This document shows, in pieces, positions 63,950 to 64,000 of a stretch of 64,000 nt of DNA. The notes under the pieces were generated by a model. It was not told the DNA's origin and did no database searches. It was given only the letters and a program-made list of their open reading frames with translations. Made by a program: the position numbers and the translations under genes. How positions within the stretch are numbered: position 1 is the first letter of the stretch; the number at the start of each line of letters is the position of its first letter. The stretch spans positions 124,001-188,000 of the forward strand of contig CAIMKZ010000098.1 in the NCBI GenBank assembly GCA_903842065.1, written 5' to 3'. The stretch is from an uncultured Acidobacteriaceae bacterium (GTDB taxonomy: Bacteria > Acidobacteriota > Terriglobia > Terriglobales > Acidobacteriaceae).

Positions 63950-64000
63950 CTATTGCACCGGTGCAATAAGGAACTGCTCTAGCTTTCCGTCCGGGTATGT
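63950..64000 (-). CDS. C-terminal end of a gene cut by the window edge
   Basis: Reading inward from the right edge, 16 codons (TYPDGKLEQFLIAPVQ) end in TAG at 63950. The frame is terminated just before the bidirectional terminator, as expected for a real convergent gene. Too little is visible for a product name. Confidence 0.4.
   Translation of the reverse strand, partial: TYPDGKLEQFLIAPVQ

Overview
The window looks like chromosomal DNA from an acidobacterium of the Terriglobia type (Granulicella, Edaphobacter, Terriglobus and relatives). This is inferred from the high-GC coding style, gene content (split MetH, NADH dehydrogenase cluster without EFG, ornithine-lipid genes, a DoxX pair, many families of short hairpin repeats) and candidate start sites with a -10 box six bases upstream of the start codon. 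No rRNA, complete tRNA, insertion sequence or CRISPR array was found.

Region by region. 1-4,075 holds poorly conserved genes of visibly lower GC (a cut-off membrane protein, an ankyrin/TPR protein, a secreted protein with an internal duplication) and ends at a tRNA 3'-end-like fragment next to the stump of a TauE/SafE exporter gene; this may be the edge of an integrated island. 4,076-11,274 is assimilatory sulfate reduction: cysD-cysN-cysH on the minus strand, diverging from a sulfite reductase and cysG on the plus strand. The 582-base divergent region carries the most interesting signal of the window: on each strand a promoter followed, with the predicted transcription start at the A of an ATG, by a short cysteine-rich leader ORF. 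The plus-strand leader is followed by a strong terminator hairpin just before the sulfite reductase ribosome binding site. This has the parts of a cysteine attenuation system working in both directions.

11,469-13,734 has a CsgG-like exported protein and tpiA. 13,990-26,384 is an 11-type-subunit complex I cluster in the order nuoA-B-C-D-I-H-J-K-L-M-M-N, without nuoEFG and with two nuoM copies. 26,578-35,521 has glgA, a CBS protein, ubiX, an exported hydrolase, riboflavin genes ribE and ribD, a STAS protein and an AI-2E family permease, with repeat-rich gaps, including a striking 39-base-period array at 31,591-31,881. 35,566-42,246 has ftsY, a two-protein methionine synthase and an ornithine-lipid pair (olsB-olsA). 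42,280-59,296 has glycerate kinase, hydrolases, a peptidase, an ArnT-like glycosyltransferase, Ppx/GppA, SixA, a ceramidase-like protein, two DoxX proteins around a tryptophanase-like lyase, an OafA-type acyltransferase, proC, rubrerythrin and a Ser/Thr kinase. 59,454-64,000 has a RelB/YafQ-type toxin-antitoxin pair with a palindromic operator, a small membrane protein, ffh, a 42-residue ORF and ilvD.

Together the genes are mostly housekeeping metabolism. CysD/CysN make APS; the CysH residues mark it as an APS reductase, and the CysN C-terminus looks like an APS kinase domain that has lost its nucleotide-binding loop, so the pathway appears to run through APS rather than PAPS to sulfite, then to sulfide with siroheme made by CysG.
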